From positions 1-37,138 of the forward strand of contig CAMHEZ010000022.1 of NCBI GenBank assembly GCA_946184295.1: a stretch of DNA of 37,138 bases, written 5' to 3'. The DNA comes from an uncultured Clostridia bacterium. GTDB lineage: Bacteria; Bacillota; Clostridia; Oscillospirales; Acutalibacteraceae. Below the pieces are notes generated by a model, which was not told the origin of the DNA, searched no databases, and saw nothing but the letters and a program-made list of their open reading frames with translations. Below, piece after piece: positions 7,011-15,898 of the stretch; position 1 is the first letter of the stretch, and the number at the start of each line of letters is the position of its first letter. Both the position numbers and the translations under genes were made by a program.

Positions 7011-8270
7011 ATGTGCAACATATCAATGCTCAAAATCAAGCTGTCGGCGCTGTCGGTCTATAACGGCCTGCTGCGCGACCAATTGATACACAGTCTGAAT
7101 GAACTGCTCGGCGCGATGAAGGATTCTCCCGCTGATTTTGCCGCCAGATGGGGCGCGTTCTTCTCGCTGCTGAGCGCGGAAGACTGCCGCGCCGAATCGC
7201 TCAGTGACGCTATTTACAACAAGGCAGTTTATGACGACAATGTCTTTACCCGTGCGGCTGCCGGAGGTGAAATCTTCGGCGGCGGCGCGGACAAATCCTG
7301 GAGCGACGGCCGCACGCTTGACGCGGTCCACAAGGATCTGGCTACCCTGCGGGAGCTGGCGGCACTCACGCCTGACGATGTGCTGGCTGCCTATCCCCGC
7401 CGCGACGCGTTCGGGGAATGCCCGTTTGACATTCTCCCCCGCTGGGACTGCGGTTCGGCGGAAATCACCTATGACGGCATCGTCAAATTCCACATGGCCA
7501 ACGGCTGCGGCGAATATGCCAAATACATCGCTTTTGTGCGCCGCGCGGGTCGCTGTGTGCCGATTCCCAATCCCGACATCATCGCGCTGGATTCCCTCAA
7601 GGGCTATGAGGACGTCCGTCAGCCGGTCATCGACAATACCATCGCATTTCTCAGCGGTCTGCCCGCCAACAACTGCCTGCTCTATGGCGACCGCGGCACC
7701 GGCAAATCCTCCACCGTCAAGGCACTGCTCAACGAATTTTGCGACCGGGGTCTGCGCCTGATTGAACTGCCCAAGCTCTATCTCAGCGAATATCCTGACA
7801 TCGTGCAGGAAATCGCGGGGCTGCCGCTCAAATTCATCATCTTCATCGACGACCTTTCCTTTCAGGCGGGCGATGAGAATTATGCCGCTTTGAAGGGTGT
7901 GCTGGAAGGCGGCATTGCCTCCCGCCCCGACAACGCGTTGATCTACGCCACCACCAACCGCCGTCATATGCTCAATGAAGCCTTTTCCGACCGGCGCGGC
8001 GACGAGATTCACGCCTCCGACACCATTCAGGAATCGCTCTCACTCTCCGACCGTTTCGGCGTACAGGTAACCTTCCTCGCCCCCGACCGCGCCAACTACT
8101 TCCGCATTATCCACGCGCTGGCGTTGGAACGCCGTCTGAATGTGGATTCACTGGAGCTGGAACTGGCGGCTGAACGCTGGGCCATCGCCAAGGGCGGCCG
8201 CTCGCCCCGCACAGCGGTGCAATTCATTGATGACGCCGAGGCGCGTCTGGCAAGGGGATTGGAATTATGA
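7011..8270 (+). CDS. DUF815-family AAA ATPase
   Basis: P-loop ATPase of about 420 residues with a helical N-terminal half and a C-terminal AAA-type domain. Walker A GDRGTGKSS is at about 226-234 and Walker B FIIFIDDLSF at about 275-284. A sensor-like ATTNRR motif and a C-terminal RSPRTAVQFIDD segment complete the DUF815 pattern (an ATPase family of unproven function, compared with DnaA/DnaC-like loaders). An in-frame TTG lies 6 bp upstream, but the GGAAAGG element is better spaced for the ATG at 7011. It follows queA by 18 bp and its stop overlaps the mrnC start (ATGA), implying translational coupling. The substrate is unknown. Confidence 0.88.
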   Translation: MCNISMLKIKLSALSVYNGLLRDQLIHSLNELLGAMKDSPADFAARWGAFFSLLSAEDCRAESLSDAIYNKAVYDDNVFTRAAAGGEIFGGGADKSWSDGRTLDAVHKDLATLRELAALTPDDVLAAYPRRDAFGECPFDILPRWDCGSAEITYDGIVKFHMANGCGEYAKYIAFVRRAGRCVPIPNPDIIALDSLKGYEDVRQPVIDNTIAFLSGLPANNCLLYGDRGTGKSSTVKALLNEFCDRGLRLIELPKLYLSEYPDIVQEIAGLPLKFIIFIDDLSFQAGDENYAALKGVLEGGIASRPDNALIYATTNRRHMLNEAFSDRRGDEIHASDTIQESLSLSDRFGVQVTFLAPDRANYFRIIHALALERRLNVDSLELELAAERWAIAKGGRSPRTAVQFIDDAEARLARGLEL

Positions 8271-8710
8271 GTTTTTTTGCAAATGATAACACAGAAGGCA
8301 CGGACGGCGCAAGACTTTGGGAAGGAAACTGCCAGCCACGGGAATACGGCAGTGATGTGCTGGCCTTTGTGGGGGACGGCGTGTTCGGCCTGATGGTGCG
8401 GGAATATCTGGCATTAAACAGCCGCGTTCACGCCGGCGAACAGCACAATCGTGCCGTCGCCATGGTGCGCTGTGAAGCACAGGCCGACTATATGCAGCGG
8501 CTCCTGCCCCACCTCACCGAAGAGGAAGAAGGCGTGTTCCGCCGGGGCCGCAACTATCACACCTCCCACACGCCGCGCAAAAACGTCGCGGCCTACCGCA
8601 CTGCCACAGGTCTGGAAGCGCTCTTCGGCTATCTCTACCTGTGTGGAAATACCCCCCGCTTGCGGGAACTGTTTGAAATCTGTATCGTACCGGACAACGA
8701 AACAAACTAA
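8267..8710 (+). CDS. mrnC: Mini-ribonuclease III (MrnC)
   Basis: A 147-residue RNase III-like catalytic domain without a dsRNA-binding domain. In Bacillus the enzyme matures 23S rRNA ends. Features: YGSDVLAFVGDGVFGLMVR (about 27-45) containing the catalytic acidic residues, HNRAVAMVRCEAQ, GRNYH and EALFGYLYL with the second acidic site. It overlaps the end of the DUF815 gene by 4 bp (ATGA). mrnC in Firmicutes usually lies next to cysS, so this linkage to a DUF815 ATPase and queA is a different arrangement. Confidence 0.93.
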   Translation: MSFFANDNTEGTDGARLWEGNCQPREYGSDVLAFVGDGVFGLMVREYLALNSRVHAGEQHNRAVAMVRCEAQADYMQRLLPHLTEEEEGVFRRGRNYHTSHTPRKNVAAYRTATGLEALFGYLYLCGNTPRLRELFEICIVPDNETN

Positions 8711-8721
8711 ACCACATGAAA

Positions 8722-8755
8722 ACACGGCGTGCTCCAAAAAGGCGCCGCGCCGTGT
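8722..8755. terminator. Bidirectional hairpin between convergent genes
   Basis: ACACGGCG (8722-8729) pairs with CGCCGTGT (8748-8755), with additional internal pairing. On the minus strand it is followed by UUUUCAU, a modest U-tract; on the plus strand the tract is poor. It probably ends the small minus-strand gene and perhaps mrnC. Confidence 0.5.
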
Positions 8756-8817
8756 CTTAAGCAATATTACACCAGGCTGACTCATGGGACGTTCATTTCG
8801 TTCCGTCCCCGCATTGT

Positions 8818-9021
8818 TCAGCAGCCGCTGTCGTTTCTCTCCTGCGCGTTCTGGCGGTTCTGTCCATAACAATCGCTGCAATCATTGCAATCGGTTGGGT
8901 TTCCATTCTGATGACCGCGGGCATTGGCGTTGTTCTGACAATCCTGAACGGACTGGCTGCCCCGATTGTTGCGCTTGTTCTTTTTACTTTGACTCTGTTG
9001 ATTATTAGAATAATTGGCCAT
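8818..9021 (-). CDS. Small Asn/Gln/Cys-rich protein
   Basis: A 67-residue, very hydrophilic, low-complexity protein rich in Asn, Gln, Ser, Lys/Arg and Asp with almost no hydrophobic residues. It has five cysteines, three of them in CNDCSDC (45-51) and one at the C-terminus. The gene is credible because GGGAGG lies 9 nt before the ATG and the composition is far from random shadow translation. Small N/Q-rich proteins are common in spore-forming Clostridia and some are linked to spores or coats, but no family can be named. It is transcribed divergently from the response regulator; the 93-bp gap has a GTTTAgtgTAAAC palindrome (9044-9056). Confidence 0.68.
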   Translation of the reverse strand: MANYSNNQQSQSKKNKRNNRGSQSVQDCQNNANARGHQNGNPTDCNDCSDCYGQNRQNAQERNDSGC

Positions 9022-9114
9022 TTTGAAAAGCCTCCCTTCTGCTGTTTAGTGTAAACAACGACACGGCTTTTATACGCTCAGACTTTACAAAAATTAAAAA
9101 AAGAGGGATAGAAG

Positions 9115-9789
9115 ATGTTCAATATCATGGTCGTGGAAGACGACAAAAACACACGCCGCCTGATGGAAACCGTATTGACACAAAACGGTTTCCGCGTGAT
9201 TCCGGCCTGCGACGGTGTGGAAGCACTTGAACTGCTGGAAAAAAAACAGGTCGATCTGATTGTGTTGGACGTCATGCTGCCCCGCATGGACGGCTACGAA
9301 TTGACCCGCCTGATGCGCGAAGGCGGCAGCGATATGCCTATTCTGATGGTAACGGCCAAGGAAACCAAGGCCGACAAACGCGAAGGATTCACCTCCGGCG
9401 CGGACGACTACATGGTAAAACCGGTAGACGAGGAGGAAATGCTGCTGCGCATCAACGCCCTGCTGCGGCGCGCCAAGATCGCCAGTGAACACTGCATTGT
9501 GATCGGCTCCACCAAGTTCAGCTATGACGCGATGACGGTAGAGCGGGACGGCGTGGTGAGCGAACTGCCCCAGAAGGAGTTTCTGCTCATCTTCAAGCTG
9601 CTTTCCTATCAGAATAAGGTATTTACCCGCCGTCAGCTCATGGACGAGCTGTGGGACATGGACAGCGACACGGATGAACGTACCGTGGACGTACATATCA
9701 ACCGACTGCGCGACCGCTTCAAGGACAACGACGATTTTGAGATTGTCACCGTGCGCGGTCTGGGCTATAAGGCGGTGGCCAAGACATGA
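9115..9789 (+). CDS. OmpR/PhoB-family response regulator
   Basis: A 224-residue two-domain transcription regulator. The receiver domain (1 to about 115) shows the acidic pocket EDD (8-10), phosphoacceptor Asp52 in VLDVMLPRMDG, the switch Thr in VTAKE and Lys in VKPVD. The C-terminal winged-helix domain (about 125-222) has LPQKEFLLIFKLL, FTRRQLMDELW, TVDVHINRLRDR and the VRGLGYK wing. An AGAGGGA element precedes the ATG. Its stop overlaps the start of the downstream histidine kinase gene (ATGA), so the two are a coupled pair. Target genes cannot be deduced from the sequence. Confidence 0.95.
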   Translation: MFNIMVVEDDKNTRRLMETVLTQNGFRVIPACDGVEALELLEKKQVDLIVLDVMLPRMDGYELTRLMREGGSDMPILMVTAKETKADKREGFTSGADDYMVKPVDEEEMLLRINALLRRAKIASEHCIVIGSTKFSYDAMTVERDGVVSELPQKEFLLIFKLLSYQNKVFTRRQLMDELWDMDSDTDERTVDVHINRLRDRFKDNDDFEIVTVRGLGYKAVAKT

Positions 9790-10874
9790 CAAATCCTTCT
9801 CCCACAAAAAAGCACCGTATGAGCGAAGCGGAACGGAAATCGTTCCGCTCCCTGATGACCGCCTTCACGCTGCTGGTATTCGGCATTCTGACTTCCGCTG
9901 TACTCATCACCTCGGTGATGTTTATCCTGCTCTACAAGCTGGGCGTTTTTCCACAAGCGATTGTCTCTCCCATCATTCTGCCGGTGCTCGCGCTGCTGGC
10001 GTGTATGATAATCGGCACCATTCTGTCGGTCTTCGCGGGACGGCTGTTTCTCAATCCTCTGCGCCGTCTTATCGCGGCTCATGAGCAGATCCAGTCGGGC
10101 AACTACCATATTCGCGTGTCAGACAAAACGCCCATCAGGGAATTGGGCAACCTGATCCAGAGCTTCAACGATATGGCCGGTGAGCTGGAAGCCACGGAAC
10201 TCTTTCGCAACGACTTCATCAACAACTTTTCCCACGAATTCAAAACCCCCATTGTCTCCATTCGCGGCTTTGCGCGGCAGCTGCAAAAAGACAACGAACA
10301 ACACCTTCTGTCGGGTGAACAGAGGCGGGAATACACCGATATCATTGCCTACGAATCCGACCGTCTGGCACGGCTTTCCTCCAATATTCTGCTGCTGACT
10401 AATTTTGAAAATCAGCAGATCGTCACTGACAAGACGGAATTTTACCTTGACGAACAGCTTCGCCATGTGGTGCTGATTCTGGAAAAGGAATGGAGCAGCC
10501 GCGGCATTGAGCCGGAATTGGATCTGGACGAGGTGCGGTACACCTTCAACGAGGAAATGCTCTCACAGATGTGGCTGAATCTCATCGGCAACGCGATTAA
10601 ATTTTCTCCGGACGGCGGCACTATCAAGATTCGCTGCAAAAAGAAAGATCAGCACATTGTGGTGGATATCATCGACGGCGGCGAGGGAATGGACGCGGAC
10701 ACACTCCGCAAAATCTTCGACAAGTTCTATCAAGGCGACACTTCCCGCAAAGCGGACGGCAACGGTCTGGGGCTGGCCATCGTCAAGCGCATTGCCGAAC
10801 TGGCGGGCGGCGAGGTCACGGTCAAGAGTGAACAGGGCAAAGGCAGCCGATTTCGGGTCAGATTGCCGTTATAA
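9786..10874 (+). CDS. Sensor histidine kinase, intramembrane-sensing type
   Basis: The 362-residue partner of the upstream regulator. Two membrane helices at about 24-50 and 61-85 are separated by only about ten residues, so there is hardly any extracellular domain. A HAMP linker follows (about 86-140, NPLRRLIAAHEQIQ). The H-box is FSHEFKTPI with His150, the N-box is NLIGNAIKF with Asn269, and the G1/G2 boxes are DGGEGM (297-302) and GNGLGL (325-330). Such short-loop kinases usually sense membrane or cell-envelope stress, often with an accessory transporter, but no transporter is adjacent here. It overlaps the response regulator by 4 bp. Confidence 0.94.
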   Translation: MTNPSPTKKHRMSEAERKSFRSLMTAFTLLVFGILTSAVLITSVMFILLYKLGVFPQAIVSPIILPVLALLACMIIGTILSVFAGRLFLNPLRRLIAAHEQIQSGNYHIRVSDKTPIRELGNLIQSFNDMAGELEATELFRNDFINNFSHEFKTPIVSIRGFARQLQKDNEQHLLSGEQRREYTDIIAYESDRLARLSSNILLLTNFENQQIVTDKTEFYLDEQLRHVVLILEKEWSSRGIEPELDLDEVRYTFNEEMLSQMWLNLIGNAIKFSPDGGTIKIRCKKKDQHIVVDIIDGGEGMDADTLRKIFDKFYQGDTSRKADGNGLGLAIVKRIAELAGGEVTVKSEQGKGSRFRVRLPL

Positions 10875-10905
10875 CAAACGGTAGTGAACGGAGGAAAGCA
10901 TATCA

Positions 10906-12282
10906 GTGAATTTACATACTGCTTTTTTGGACGAAATGAAAGACATGCTCGGCTCGGAGTACGCTGATTTTCTGGCGTGCATGGAACAGCCGCACAAGCG
11001 GGGCATTCGCATTAACACACTGAAAATGCCATTCGGAGAACGCGACAAACTGGGGCTGGATTTGGAACTATGTCCCTTCTCGCCAAGCGGTTTTTATCTG
11101 CGCTCGTCTGAAGGAGGCATCGGCCGTTCGCCGTGGCACCACGCAGGCGCGTTCTATTCGCAGGAGCCATCCGCCATGTCTGCCGTGACGGTGCTGAACC
11201 CGCAGCCGGGCGAACGCGTGCTCGACCTCTGCGCCGCGCCGGGCGGCAAATCCACGCAGATCGCGGCGGCCTTGCAGGGGGAAGGTCTGCTGTGGAGCAA
11301 CGAATATGTCAAAAAACGCGCACAGATTCTGCTCTCCAATATCGAGCGCATGGGCGTAAGGAATGCCGTTGTTTCCAACGCTCACCCCGATATGCTTGCT
11401 GCCAAATTGGCAGGATTTTTTGACAAGGTACTGGTGGACGCGCCGTGTTCCGGCGAAGGCATGTTCCGCCGCGATGAAATCGCCGTCAACGAGTGGACCC
11501 CTGAACACTCCGCAACCTGCGCGGTGCGTCAGCTCGCGATATTGGAAAGCGCAGCACCGTGCGTGCGGGACGGGGGCGTGTTGGTATATTCCACCTGCAC
11601 TTTCTCCTTCTGCGAAAACGAAGACGTAGTGATTGCCTTTCTGGAACACCACCCGGAATTTTCCATCGAAGACAGCGGTGTGACCTTCGGCCGCCCCGGC
11701 TTTGACCGCAGTGACGCCTTTGACCTCACGCGCAGCCGCAGAATCTTCCCGATGGATGGCGGCGAAGGGCATTTTGTCGCCAGGCTCCGGAAATCGGGCG
11801 GAGATTTCTCCAATATTTCTGCCGCTCCGGCAGGAAATATCAATCCAAATGACAATGAGAAACGTGCCGCCGCACTTTTTGAGGAAGGTTTCACCTGTCA
11901 GCCATACGGAGCAATTGTCCAGATCGGCGAATCCTGTTATCTCCAGCCCAAAGAAATGAGAGAAATTCCCGACCTGCGGGGGCTGGGCATACTGCGCGGC
12001 GGTGTGCTGCTGGGAGAAATACTGCTCGGCAGAATCGAACCGTCCCATGCGCTCTTCATGGCAGCGATGCCTGAGGAATGCCGCCGCATAGTTTCCCTCG
12101 CACCCGACAGCGCCGAACTGGCCGCCTTCCTGCACGGGGAGGAAATCGACCTGCCGCCGACCTGCGAGGGCTTCAAAGGCTTCACCGCCGTGGCCTGCGG
12201 CAACACCGTCACCGGCTTCGGCAAAGCCTCGGGGGGCAGACTCAAGAATCGCTATCCTAAGGGACTTCGCATATTGAATTGA
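10906..12282 (+). CDS. RsmF/RsmB-like 16S rRNA (cytosine-C5)-methyltransferase
   Basis: AdoMet-dependent m5C RNA methyltransferase of the NOL1/NOP2/Sun family. The start is GTG with GGAGG about 10 nt upstream. The 458-residue protein has an N-terminal domain with RGIRINTLK, the AdoMet motif LDLCAAPGGKST (107-118), motif IV DAPCSGEGMFRRD with Cys181, and motif VI YSTCTFSFCENE with Cys231. The second of these cysteines is the usual nucleophile and the first releases the product. The C-terminal about 150 residues form a PUA-like RNA-binding region as in RsmF (YebU). RsmF is the closest match, but the exact target base cannot be set from sequence alone. Confidence 0.88.
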   Translation: MNLHTAFLDEMKDMLGSEYADFLACMEQPHKRGIRINTLKMPFGERDKLGLDLELCPFSPSGFYLRSSEGGIGRSPWHHAGAFYSQEPSAMSAVTVLNPQPGERVLDLCAAPGGKSTQIAAALQGEGLLWSNEYVKKRAQILLSNIERMGVRNAVVSNAHPDMLAAKLAGFFDKVLVDAPCSGEGMFRRDEIAVNEWTPEHSATCAVRQLAILESAAPCVRDGGVLVYSTCTFSFCENEDVVIAFLEHHPEFSIEDSGVTFGRPGFDRSDAFDLTRSRRIFPMDGGEGHFVARLRKSGGDFSNISAAPAGNINPNDNEKRAAALFEEGFTCQPYGAIVQIGESCYLQPKEMREIPDLRGLGILRGGVLLGEILLGRIEPSHALFMAAMPEECRRIVSLAPDSAELAAFLHGEEIDLPPTCEGFKGFTAVACGNTVTGFGKASGGRLKNRYPKGLRILN

Positions 12283-12383
12283 CGTTTTTATATCTTGAAT
12301 CACCATTTGATTCACGCCGCATATTCTGAAATTGTACGGAAATTGATTCGTCTATTTTCACATCAATAACGGAGTTGATTTTT

Positions 12384-14216
12384 ATGTGCGGAATCGCAGG
12401 AGAAATTTGTCCGAAAGGCGGCGTGACAGGTGAATACGCTCACGCGGCACAGGACGCCATGCGGCGGCGGGGTCCCGACCAGAACGGCCTTTATCTGAGC
12501 GACAGCGCGGTGCTGATACATACCCGGCTTTGCGTGGTGGACATCGAGAACGGACGGCAGCCCATGAGCTGTTTGTCCGACGGCAACCGCTATGTGATCG
12601 TTTACAACGGTGAGCTATACAACACCGCAGAAGTACGCGCTGAGCTGCTTGAACACGGCTGCGAATTTAAGGGGCATTCCGACACGGAAGTAGTCTTGAA
12701 GGCCTACACGGTATTCGGTTCGGACTGCGTCAACAAATTCAACGGAATCTTTGCCTTCGCGGTCTGGGATGAGAAGAAACGCCGCCTGTTCTTCGCCCGC
12801 GACCGCATCGGCGTCAAGCCCTTCTTCTACTGCGTCAAGGACGGCAAATTTATCTTTTCCTCCGAAATCAAGGGGATTCTCGCCCAAACAAATGAGCAAC
12901 CCCAAATTGACGTACAGGGTGTCATGGAGATCATGCTCATCGGTCCCGGACGCACGCCCGGCTATGGCGTGTTCAAGGGCGTGGAGGAATTAAAGCCCGC
13001 CCACTGCGGCTTCTATGACGACGACGGCCTGCGCATCTACCGCTATTGGAGCCTCAAAGACCGCGAACATACCGAGAGTTTTGCACAAACTGCGGAACAC
13101 GTACGCTATCTTGTCACCGATGCCATCAAAAGACAGTTGATTTCCGATGTACCGATCGGGACATTCCTGTCGGGCGGTCTGGATTCCAGCCTGATATCCT
13201 CAGTGGCCTCACGCGTTATGAAGGAACGCGGTCAGCGGCTGCAAACCTTCACCATCAATTACAAGGACAACGATAAGTATTTTCAGGCAACCAAATTCCA
13301 GCCCAACAGCGACAGCGATTTTGTCGGGCAAATGGTGGCCTATCTGGGCAGTGACAGCCACATGATTGAAATTGATACGCCCGCGCTTGTGCAGGCGCTC
13401 TTCAATGCCGTGGACGCACGTGATTTGCCGGGCATGGCGGATGTGGATTCCTCGCTGCTGCTCTTCTGCGACGAAACCAAGAAGCACGTCACTGTGGCAC
13501 TGTCGGGAGAATGCGCTGACGAAATTTTCGGCGGCTATCCATGGTTCCGCGACCCGACCGTTCGTGCGGTCAACGGCTTCCCATGGGCACAGTCCACCGC
13601 CTACCGCGCCGAATTTATCCGCCCGGAATTTACCCGGCAAATCGACCCCAACGATTATGTGCAGGACAAATACCTTGCCACCGTCCGGGCAACCGACAAG
13701 CGGGAAGGCCTCTCCCCCCTTGAATCCCGTATGAAGGAAATGGTGAATCTGAATCATCACTGGTTCATGCAGACACTGCTTGACCGCAAAGACAGAATGT
13801 CCATGTACAATGGACTGGAAGTGCGCGTGCCCTTCTGCGACTATCGCATCGCGGAATACCTTTACGGTGTGCCGTGGGAATTTAAGGACTACCGACACTA
13901 CGAGAAGGGGCTGCTGCGAGAGGCGATGAAGGATTATCTGCCTCATGATATTCTCTGGCGCAAGAAAAGCCCGTATCCCAAAACGCACAATCCCACCTAT
14001 CTCGCTGCGGTTTCCAAGCGGCTGGAAGAATTGGTGTGGGACACCGCCGCGCCGCTATGGCAAATCGTCCGCCGTGACAAGGCCGCCACCCTTCTCAATA
14101 CTGCCAACAATCCCCAACCGTGGTACGGTCAGCTCATGACCACGCCCCAGACCATCGCCTATCTCTTGCAGGTCAACTATTGGCTGGAAACCTACAATAT
14201 CCGCATCATTTCATAA
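12384..14216 (+). CDS. asnB: Asparagine synthase, glutamine-hydrolysing (AsnB)
   Basis: Makes asparagine from aspartate, ATP and glutamine. The ATG at 12384 is chosen because it exposes Cys2 (MCGIAGE), the N-terminal glutaminase nucleophile, and GGAG lies 9 nt upstream; an in-frame TTG 9 bp earlier would bury the Cys. The 610-residue protein has the Ntn-hydrolase domain (about 1-210, with RRGPDQNG and VYNGELYN) and a synthetase domain with the PP-loop LSGGLDSS, ALSGECADEIFGGYPW and the DRKDRMSMYNGLEVRVPF segment. It is full length and a probable single-gene unit. Upstream, 12283-12383 contains a small inverted repeat (GAATCA/TGATTC) but no convincing promoter. Confidence 0.95.
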   Translation: MCGIAGEICPKGGVTGEYAHAAQDAMRRRGPDQNGLYLSDSAVLIHTRLCVVDIENGRQPMSCLSDGNRYVIVYNGELYNTAEVRAELLEHGCEFKGHSDTEVVLKAYTVFGSDCVNKFNGIFAFAVWDEKKRRLFFARDRIGVKPFFYCVKDGKFIFSSEIKGILAQTNEQPQIDVQGVMEIMLIGPGRTPGYGVFKGVEELKPAHCGFYDDDGLRIYRYWSLKDREHTESFAQTAEHVRYLVTDAIKRQLISDVPIGTFLSGGLDSSLISSVASRVMKERGQRLQTFTINYKDNDKYFQATKFQPNSDSDFVGQMVAYLGSDSHMIEIDTPALVQALFNAVDARDLPGMADVDSSLLLFCDETKKHVTVALSGECADEIFGGYPWFRDPTVRAVNGFPWAQSTAYRAEFIRPEFTRQIDPNDYVQDKYLATVRATDKREGLSPLESRMKEMVNLNHHWFMQTLLDRKDRMSMYNGLEVRVPFCDYRIAEYLYGVPWEFKDYRHYEKGLLREAMKDYLPHDILWRKKSPYPKTHNPTYLAAVSKRLEELVWDTAAPLWQIVRRDKAATLLNTANNPQPWYGQLMTTPQTIAYLLQVNYWLETYNIRIIS

Positions 14217-14222
14217 TAAAAC

Positions 14223-14277
14223 AGCCTGCACGGCGCCTTTTCCCCCTCTGGCAGAGGAGAAAAACGCCATGCAGGCT
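14223..14277. terminator. Long convergent terminator hairpin between asnB and deoB-cdd
   Basis: Thirteen-bp arms AGCCTGCACGGCG (14223-14235) and CGCCATGCAGGCT (14265-14277) with one mismatch, and additional pairing inside the loop (CTTTTCC with GGAGAAAA and CTCTG with CAGAG). It lies between convergent asnB and deoB-cdd. The plus-strand tail TGCATTTATTTT is moderately T-rich. Confidence 0.7.
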
Positions 14278-14298
14278 TGCATTTATTTTACCGATAGA

Positions 14299-15885
14299 TC
14301 ACAGTTCAAATCCAAAGGGCAGCATTTCGCTCAACGTATGAATCTCCACTTCATCATACTTGCCGTACAAGCGAGGTTTGGCAAGTATAATCGGAAAATC
14401 CGGTCCGCAAAATTCCTGCATGACCTGACGGCACACGCCGCAAGGCGGACAGATGCTATCAATCACGCCGTCCTTGCCTCCCGCAACGGCAATCATCTGA
14501 AATCCCGTCTCTCCTGCACTTACAGCCTTGGCAAAAGCCACGCGCTCAGCACAGAGAGAAGGCGAAAATGAGCTGTTTTCTACGTTACAGCCGGTGTAAA
14601 CTCTACCGCTGTCGGACAGCAGCGCCGCTCCCACCTTGAATCCCGAATAGGGACAGTAGGATTGCCGGAGCGCACGCACGGCGGCATTGGCCAGATGCTT
14701 AGGCATCTCGGTAATCTCGCCGAACAAGCTCAGTCCGGGACAATCATAAGCCACATCAAAGATATCCGCCAGTGTTGCGGCAATGTTGGTAAACCCCTTT
14801 TGCGTCCCAAGATTCACAGGCAAAATCTTTTTGCCGTACATCAGCAGCGGAACATATTCCCGTGTGTGGTCGGTGCTGTTGTCGGCAGGATCACAGCCGT
14901 GGTCGGCAGTGAGAATCAGCAGATCGTCTTCCCGCAGCTTCGGCAGGAAATCCCCCAGCCACTTGTCAAAGGCAGACAGCGCACGCGCATAGCCCTGCAC
15001 ATCCTGCCGGTGGCCGTAAAGCATGTCGAAATCCACCAGATTCACAAAGCACAGCCCGTTGAAATCGGTATCCACCAGTTCCATTGTCCGCGTCATGCCG
15101 CCAACATTGCCCCCTGTGGGAATCATTCTGGTCAGCCCCCGCTTGGCAAACAGATCCTTGATCTTGCCCACGGAAATCACAGCATATCCCGCCGCTTTCA
15201 GCATATCCAATACGGTTTCCGACGGTGGCTCAAGAGAAAAATCGTGACGGCGGCTGGTGCGGGTAAAGCTGCTCGGTTCCCCGATAAACGGACGGGCAAT
15301 CACACGCCCCACCCCGTATTGACCGGTCAGTATTTTCCGTGCCATCTCACAATAACGGTAAAGCTCCTCTACCGGCACGATGTCCTCGTGCGCCGCAATC
15401 TGGAAAACACTGTCGGCTGAAGTATAGACAATCAGGTCGCCCGTGCGCATATGCTCCTCACCGTAATCCACGATCACCTGTGTGCCGGAATACGGTTTAT
15501 TACAGAGTACGCCGCGACCGGTCAATGTCCGGAATTGGTCGATGACTTCCTGCGGAAATCCGTCGGGAAAGGTGGGCAGCGGCTGTTCGGACACCACTCC
15601 CGCAATCTCCCAATGTCCTACGGTGGAATCCTTGCCATTGGAAAGCTCGCTGAGCTTGCCGACTGCCGCTTTTGGCGCTTCAGTCGTGCCGAGAAATCCC
15701 AATCCGTCAATATTGCCGATGCCCAGCGAGCGTAAATTTGGAATAAACAGCTCTTTTGTCTGTGACAAACTGCGCAGCGTATGCGCTCCTTTGTCTCCAA
15801 ACCGCGCCGCGTCCGGCATTTCCCCCGCGCCCAGACTGTCGAGAACCATCAAAAATACCCGCTTGATCTTGCCGAAATGATTCAT
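14299..15885 (-). CDS. Fused phosphopentomutase (DeoB) / cytidine deaminase (Cdd)
   Basis: A single 528-residue ORF joins two nucleoside-salvage enzymes. Residues 1 to about 395 are a complete phosphopentomutase: metal-binding Asp16 in LDSLGAG, the phosphothreonine site KDSTVGHWE (Thr88), TADHGCDP and a HTREYVPLL segment. It interconverts ribose/deoxyribose 1- and 5-phosphates. Residues about 397-528 are a complete cytidine deaminase: YCPYSGFKVGAAL, the CAER motif (zinc Cys445, catalytic Glu447) and PCGVC (Cys482, Cys485). The start is the ATG with AGGAG about 10 nt upstream; the 42-bp longer frame lacks support and overlaps the deoD end. It follows deoD by 13 bp in a deoC-deoD-deoB run, so the fusion adds pyrimidine deamination to the pathway. 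This domain order is not one I know as a common fusion. Confidence 0.93.
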   Translation of the reverse strand: MNHFGKIKRVFLMVLDSLGAGEMPDAARFGDKGAHTLRSLSQTKELFIPNLRSLGIGNIDGLGFLGTTEAPKAAVGKLSELSNGKDSTVGHWEIAGVVSEQPLPTFPDGFPQEVIDQFRTLTGRGVLCNKPYSGTQVIVDYGEEHMRTGDLIVYTSADSVFQIAAHEDIVPVEELYRYCEMARKILTGQYGVGRVIARPFIGEPSSFTRTSRRHDFSLEPPSETVLDMLKAAGYAVISVGKIKDLFAKRGLTRMIPTGGNVGGMTRTMELVDTDFNGLCFVNLVDFDMLYGHRQDVQGYARALSAFDKWLGDFLPKLREDDLLILTADHGCDPADNSTDHTREYVPLLMYGKKILPVNLGTQKGFTNIAATLADIFDVAYDCPGLSLFGEITEMPKHLANAAVRALRQSYCPYSGFKVGAALLSDSGRVYTGCNVENSSFSPSLCAERVAFAKAVSAGETGFQMIAVAGGKDGVIDSICPPCGVCRQVMQEFCGPDFPIILAKPRLYGKYDEVEIHTLSEMLPFGFEL

Positions 15886-15898
15886 ATCAACTGCTCTC

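Noticed and set aside
8784-9008. 74-codon plus-strand ORF after mrnC
   Set aside because: Shadow of the Asn/Gln-rich minus-strand gene, which has the better SD.
11068-12315. 415-codon minus-strand ORF
   Set aside because: Antisense to the rRNA methyltransferase; no motif.
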